A DNA stretch of 42,734 nt from an uncultured Prevotellaceae bacterium (lineage in GTDB: Bacteria > Bacteroidota > Bacteroidia > Bacteroidales > Bacteroidaceae): positions 1 to 42,734 of the forward strand of contig OMWH01000031.1 of NCBI GenBank assembly GCA_900314755.1, in the 5' to 3' direction. This document shows positions 38,657 through 42,734 of the stretch, in pieces (position 1 is the first letter of the stretch; every line of letters starts with the position of its first letter). The notes under the pieces are model-generated. The model was given only the letters and a program-made list of their open reading frames with translations. It made no database searches and was not told the DNA's origin. Made by a program: the position numbers and the translations under genes.

Positions 38657-40516
38657 TCACGTTGATTTACTATTCTTCTTTAAGACTATTTTCTGGGCAT
38701 AGCCACTTGCCACTTGATTGATAAAAGTGACGAATTCATGGTATTGGGCTTTATCGTAGATACCAGACTTTAACAACAGCCGGTAGCGGATGGTTACCTG
38801 ACGACCGTCCTTATCGACTTTCAAGCGATAACTGTATTTACCAAAGGATGTGTCTATCATACCATCCTTGGGCATCGCCTCGATGGTATACCCCTCAGGG
38901 AGAGCAATGACAATCTCATCCTTGTCCTGATAGCCTGTTGTCACATAGATATTTTCTGTTCGTTCCCTATCGTCTTTCGACATACCATATCCTTTATGAA
39001 AAGGACAAACGGGTATGAACATACGCTGTCCTGAAATCGTAGCATAGCGTTGACTCTTCAAAGAAGGGACATTGATTTGCAACTCCTTGTCATTACCCTT
39101 GACCTCTATCTCCCCTATCTCCATTTGAGGAATACTCAACGTCTCCTGTAATACACGTTTCCTATCGTCCTGTCCCATATACAATAGTGGCAAAACGCTC
39201 TCATACTGTTGCAGTTTCGCCACTTGCCTCATCTCCATTGTCGCTTTCCCCTGGTTATCTATTTGTATCTTCATACTACTCCCCATAAAATTGGCAGAGT
39301 CAGCATAACAAGGGAGAGTTACCAATTCCCCCCCATCAGGAGTTATGAGAACAGCATCATGTCCTGCGATATCCTCGTGGACATATCCCATGGGCAGCAA
39401 GGGATTGGTGCATTCCAGCCATAAGGTGTCACCCGGAAATGGAACCTGCAGGACGGCATGGTTCATCTGTCCCACACTGGCAAAGTCATGGAACAGGTGC
39501 CGGTTCTTGGTACTGATGGTGGTATAATAAGAAGTTATCCCCACCTCTTTCAGAAGAGCATGCATGAAATTGCTCAATCCTTTACAATCGCCATAGCCGC
39601 TCTTGAACACATCCTTAGCCAAGGCAGGTTGCAGACCGCCTATGCCAAGGAACACCGCCACATAGCGTGTGGTCTTTCCTAAGTATTGATAGAGTCGTTC
39701 CACCTTCTCTCTGTCCGTCTTGAGCCCATCAGTCATCTGATGCACTTCAGCCTTCAGTGTCTCTGGTAAGGCATCACGTCCATCCATCAACGAATACAAC
39801 CATTTACCATAGCTGTTCCACGAGTCAAGACTCCCTTCTGTCTTGTAGTATTGGAAATCTTGTGGAACAAAGAAGGCAAGAGGGATTCTCTCACGGAGGG
39901 AGCGCCCAAAACGTTCCTGTTGTATAGCAGGTAAGTCAGTGAGTTCCAAGGAGAACACCTGACGTTCTTTCTCATCACTTGTCACAGAGATGTCCTTTTG
40001 TATATTCTGTGCTTTACGGCATACCGTCATATCCTTCGGCACCGTCAACTGGTAGGTGGCTTTCTTGACAGCAACCTTATAGTCTGATTGCGGACAGAAC
40101 GGTGGGAACTCTATCAGGTCATCGTGACTGTCAACCGTCCATTCGTAGGTGATAGTCACAGGATAGACAGGAGGAGTATAGGTGAAATACATCTTATAAT
40201 CATCCACAGCAAGATACTGTGAATACTCCGTCCGTTGCAGCTCACTCTCCTTGATCTTACGGATGACCTTGCCAGAAGCATCTGTAACCTGTCCACGAAA
40301 AGAAGTCAGACGCTCCTGCTTATTACAGGAACAGAGGAAATGAGCATGATCCGCTCCCTGTTCGTTCAGAATCGTTTTCGTCTCCTTATAGTGAGTCGTC
40401 ATGTGCGTCTTACTCTCACATCTTGTCTCAGTGAGTGACTCCTCAACGATGACATTCTGAGCAAACCCATTGCCTCCGCAGAACAGCAGAAGAAAGAACA
40501 AACCTTTTCTCATCAT
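38657..40516 (-). CDS. Exported DUF3857/transglutaminase-like protein, active-site residues present
   Basis: 619 residues. The signal peptide (MMRKGLFFLLLFCGGNGFAQ) is followed by the DUF3857 domain (about 30-240) and a transglutaminase-like core. Catalytic residues look complete: Cys in GYGDCKGLSNFMHALL, His in QMNHAVLQV, and an acidic residue near WLECTNPLLPMGY. A C-terminal beta domain follows. Such proteins may act as proteases or amidases in the periplasm; the substrate is unknown. The start ATG overlaps the stop of the upstream gene by 4 nt (ATGA), so translation is coupled. Confidence 0.85.
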   Translation of the reverse strand: MMRKGLFFLLLFCGGNGFAQNVIVEESLTETRCESKTHMTTHYKETKTILNEQGADHAHFLCSCNKQERLTSFRGQVTDASGKVIRKIKESELQRTEYSQYLAVDDYKMYFTYTPPVYPVTITYEWTVDSHDDLIEFPPFCPQSDYKVAVKKATYQLTVPKDMTVCRKAQNIQKDISVTSDEKERQVFSLELTDLPAIQQERFGRSLRERIPLAFFVPQDFQYYKTEGSLDSWNSYGKWLYSLMDGRDALPETLKAEVHQMTDGLKTDREKVERLYQYLGKTTRYVAVFLGIGGLQPALAKDVFKSGYGDCKGLSNFMHALLKEVGITSYYTTISTKNRHLFHDFASVGQMNHAVLQVPFPGDTLWLECTNPLLPMGYVHEDIAGHDAVLITPDGGELVTLPCYADSANFMGSSMKIQIDNQGKATMEMRQVAKLQQYESVLPLLYMGQDDRKRVLQETLSIPQMEIGEIEVKGNDKELQINVPSLKSQRYATISGQRMFIPVCPFHKGYGMSKDDRERTENIYVTTGYQDKDEIVIALPEGYTIEAMPKDGMIDTSFGKYSYRLKVDKDGRQVTIRYRLLLKSGIYDKAQYHEFVTFINQVASGYAQKIVLKKNSKST

Positions 40517-42480
40517 AGCTTTTTCACTGTCAGTATCTGATTACAACTCTCGACAATCTTATCAAAGAAACTTCTTAAATCAGCATACTGGTTTTGGTAA
40601 TAAAAAAGTTTGGACACTTCCATTCGATATTGAACGGTCAGTTGGTTGTTTTGCTGTCTATAGATAACCCGTGCAGTCATGCCGTCAAACTCCAAGGCGA
40701 TCGGGCTGGGGATGTCCTCTACCTGATAACCTGCCGGCAGCTCTATCATGACGTTGAGTGTCTCTTGCTGACAATATGGGAACTCCACGGGGAGATCACG
40801 TTTCTCTGACTTGAAAGGATTCTCCTTCATAGGAATCAAGACAAGTGGATTCAGATATATCTGGTCACCTGCCGTATCGAACTGTTTCGTGAAACCAATT
40901 GTCTCCCTGACAGTGAAAGTTTTGTCGGCAATACTCTTCCTCTGGTATTTTGTAATATCAATACCATCACGCTCCTTCATACTACTTATCATAGACAGGC
41001 TATCCTTCGCCTCACGCCATTTCTTGGAAACCCATGCCGCCTCCTCATCTTTGTAGACATTATTACATAGTCCTGTCAGCAAACCTTGGCTATCCAGTTT
41101 TCCTTGAATCACCTTCTTCTCTTTTCCATTTGCGACCTTCTGCAAGTCTACCCAAAAACCCTGTCCTTTGGGAGAATACACACGAGCACGCTCTACCAGA
41201 AGTTCTGGAGGTAATATATTCAGACTGGGAGCCTCAACGGAGGCGTCGATATAGCATAGTGTCGAGTCTGTATCTTGTATGCCTACGACAAAAGTACTCA
41301 GATATTTGATACTGGCATGGGTCAGTGGCAACCTGCCTCTGCTTCGCTTACGAAGCAGGACGGGCATCGCCTCAACACCTGCGTCTCGAAGCATATTGAT
41401 ATACAGGAAATTGATGTCGGCATTCGTTCCTGTTCCCTCTTTCAGCAGTTTAGAGGCTGACTTTGCCTCAAAAGCATATTCTCCATTCCAGCGTACTTTC
41501 TTCTGCAGCAACTGGAAGACAGCAAGTGCCCTCGCTTTCTTGTCGGCAATGGATGGAATATCTAAGGCGGCAATCTCTTCTTTGAGAAGACTGCTTTTCT
41601 TCAACCTACCTCCAAAGTCTGCGTCGTCTGATAAGGTCTTGTCAATATCTTCCCAGTTCGCGGTATAGTTCTTAAGAACCTGTCCAGGGACGTAGATTCC
41701 TCTTAGCTCGTGTGTGATTTTACTGCCGAAATCCTTGGCATGCCATACAAAATCATCGTCTTTCAATGCTGGCAAGTTTTGACCTATAAAAGTGCAGTCA
41801 TTGGTCGGGATGATCTCGTTACCCCAATTGATTGAACCGCCACCCTGCTCTTTATCCAATCGATTAACACCACTCTCCTCAATACTGAACTTAAACCATT
41901 CTGGTACTGATAATGAGTATTCTGTATACAGCACTGGGATACTGCTTTGAGCGTACCAGTCTCGTAAGTCATAGAACATCTCACTCTCTATCCTGTACTC
42001 ATATTCCATCACTGTGCCGACTTGCACCTTAGGCATGCTGAACTTGATTTGCTTCTGTTCTTTGTCCAACCGTTCCTCATGAATCATAGAACTCTCCAGT
42101 TTCGCTTTCACGACAGTCCCATTCTCCATATTATAGGATATTCCTTTCAGTCCTACGACTTTTTCTCTTATTTCGTGGTTGGTCTCATGGTCCCAATAGC
42201 CGATACTCACGTTTCCCCATTCCTTGCCATCTGGTTTCAACACCTTAATGCGGCACCTCACCTGATTAGTCACCAGAAAACCATTGGAACGTATGGTATA
42301 ATAGGTTTCCACCTTATTATATAATATAACGGCATCAGCATCCGGATCGGTAGCATATTCCGTCATCGTTAGTTCTTGTTGGGTCGGCTTACCCCATTTC
42401 TTGTTAACCTGCAATCCTTGTGCAAAATCAATGATACTTGAGAGACTCAAGCATAGGATTAAGAAAAGTTTCTTCTTCAT
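40513..42480 (-). CDS. Exported DUF3857/transglutaminase-like protein, degenerate active site
   Basis: 655 residues with signal peptide (MKKKLFLILCLSLSSIIDFAQ). The DUF3857 part spans about 25-270 and the transglutaminase-like part about 300-440. The catalytic Cys position is Asn (GTGTNADINFLYINMLRDAG where the active form has GDCK) and the usual His is not evident (LTHASIKYLSTFVVG is the nearest). It probably has a structural, binding or regulatory role with its coupled partner. First gene of the two-gene operon, with a strong promoter at 42554-42523. Confidence 0.85.
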   Translation of the reverse strand: MKKKLFLILCLSLSSIIDFAQGLQVNKKWGKPTQQELTMTEYATDPDADAVILYNKVETYYTIRSNGFLVTNQVRCRIKVLKPDGKEWGNVSIGYWDHETNHEIREKVVGLKGISYNMENGTVVKAKLESSMIHEERLDKEQKQIKFSMPKVQVGTVMEYEYRIESEMFYDLRDWYAQSSIPVLYTEYSLSVPEWFKFSIEESGVNRLDKEQGGGSINWGNEIIPTNDCTFIGQNLPALKDDDFVWHAKDFGSKITHELRGIYVPGQVLKNYTANWEDIDKTLSDDADFGGRLKKSSLLKEEIAALDIPSIADKKARALAVFQLLQKKVRWNGEYAFEAKSASKLLKEGTGTNADINFLYINMLRDAGVEAMPVLLRKRSRGRLPLTHASIKYLSTFVVGIQDTDSTLCYIDASVEAPSLNILPPELLVERARVYSPKGQGFWVDLQKVANGKEKKVIQGKLDSQGLLTGLCNNVYKDEEAAWVSKKWREAKDSLSMISSMKERDGIDITKYQRKSIADKTFTVRETIGFTKQFDTAGDQIYLNPLVLIPMKENPFKSEKRDLPVEFPYCQQETLNVMIELPAGYQVEDIPSPIALEFDGMTARVIYRQQNNQLTVQYRMEVSKLFYYQNQYADLRSFFDKIVESCNQILTVKKL

Positions 42481-42522
42481 TGTATTAAAAGCATACGATT
42501 TATGTATTTTTCAATGATAGTG

Positions 42523-42554
42523 CAAAGGTACTAAATTTGATATTTACTTCCAAA
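42523..42554 (-). promoter_or_regulatory. Promoter of the DUF3857 operon
   Basis: Minus strand TTTG (42554-42551), 20 nt, TACCTTTG (42530-42523). Leader about 37 nt to the ATG at 42480. Confidence 0.85.
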
Positions 42555-42585
42555 TAATTATTGTATAAATTATAGATCATGAAAA

Positions 42586-42603
42586 AAGAAAGCTGGGGAC
42601 TCT
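42586..42603 (+). repeat. 18-bp repeat AAGAAAGCTGGGGACTCT (copy 2)
   Basis: Exact second copy of 38500-38517, here in the intergenic region beyond the DUF3857 operon. Confidence 0.85.
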
Positions 42604-42647
42604 AACTTTGCACTCTGAAAATCTCATGTAAAAGGGTGTTTTACATG
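42603..42647 (+). promoter_or_regulatory. -7-like box followed by a hairpin
   Basis: TAACTTTG (42603-42610) then a perfect 9-bp hairpin CATGTAAAA/TTTTACATG (42625-42647, loop GGGTG). No gene follows before the window end. It resembles the layout at 38544-38641 but no good -33 box is seen. Confidence 0.35.
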
Positions 42648-42681
42648 CAAGTCAACAAAATCCGTCTCCTTTTTTACTCCG

Positions 42682-42733
42682 ATATCTCCTATGCCTCACT
42701 CTAATATCTCCCATAGCTCATTCCAATATCTCC
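42682..42733 (+). repeat. Three ATATCTCC units at exact 22-bp spacing, running off the right edge
   Basis: ATATCTCC at 42682, 42704 and 42726. The 19 bp at 42675-42693 occur inverted at 332-350. Confidence 0.85.
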
Positions 42734-42734
42734 C

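Overview
The window looks like a chromosomal segment of a Bacteroidales bacterium, most likely Prevotella or a close relative. Three things point there. Many genes carry the Bacteroidetes-type promoter (TTTG, about 19-21 nt, TAnnTTTG) and few have a strong Shine-Dalgarno. Several lipoproteins have acid-rich starts, and there is a TonB-dependent receptor and an OprP-like porin. The succinate/propionate enzymes are typical of the group. No tRNA, rRNA, CRISPR array, transposase or phage gene was seen.

Layout. 1-540 has no gene but holds a 240-bp palindromic element with nine copies of a 10-bp motif, and two sets of 22/23-bp-period repeats. 581-7218 (core genes): radA, a BtuB-like TonB receptor, a convergent His-rich CobW-family GTPase, pgk and a small unknown gene. 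7289-12796: an EF-G paralogue whose catalytic His is Ser, hemW and a secreted prolyl oligopeptidase. 12797-13413 has no gene and carries GC-rich inverted repeats between direct repeats. 13414-22027 is a succinate-to-propionate block: mutA and a frameshifted mutB on the minus strand, then divergently an AspT/SucE-like transporter, an OadG with a lamin-tail-like domain, a biotin carrier and the Na+-pumping decarboxylase beta subunit. The carboxyltransferase (alpha) subunit and the epimerase are absent.

22110-28421 is a probable stress-signalling cluster: RsbW-like kinase, TerB-like/ABCG transporter, lipoprotein, STAS antagonist, (p)ppGpp synthetase and a LuxR-type regulator. Tail to tail with it (3 bp between the stop codons) lies a RIC/YtfE-like di-iron protein fused to a related LuxR helix-turn-helix. 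Divergent from that gene is an iron/heme redox group: porin, imelysin, di-heme oxidoreductase and the CcsBA cytochrome c synthase. A RidA-family gene follows.

37600-38656 is an AT-rich island with repeats, duplicated promoter modules, a secreted NTF2-fold immunity-like protein, a truncated signal-peptide ORF and a candidate small RNA. The window ends with a translationally coupled pair of DUF3857/transglutaminase-like exported proteins, one with intact and one with degenerate catalytic residues, and another 22-bp-period repeat running off the right edge.

The strongest leads are the RIC-LuxR regulator pair with its neighbours, the frameshifted mutB, the candidate small RNA with its duplicated promoter, and three families of short-period repeats (9-copy 10-mer, 22-bp period, 7-bp period). 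All function calls come from reading the sequence and recalling families; no database search was run.
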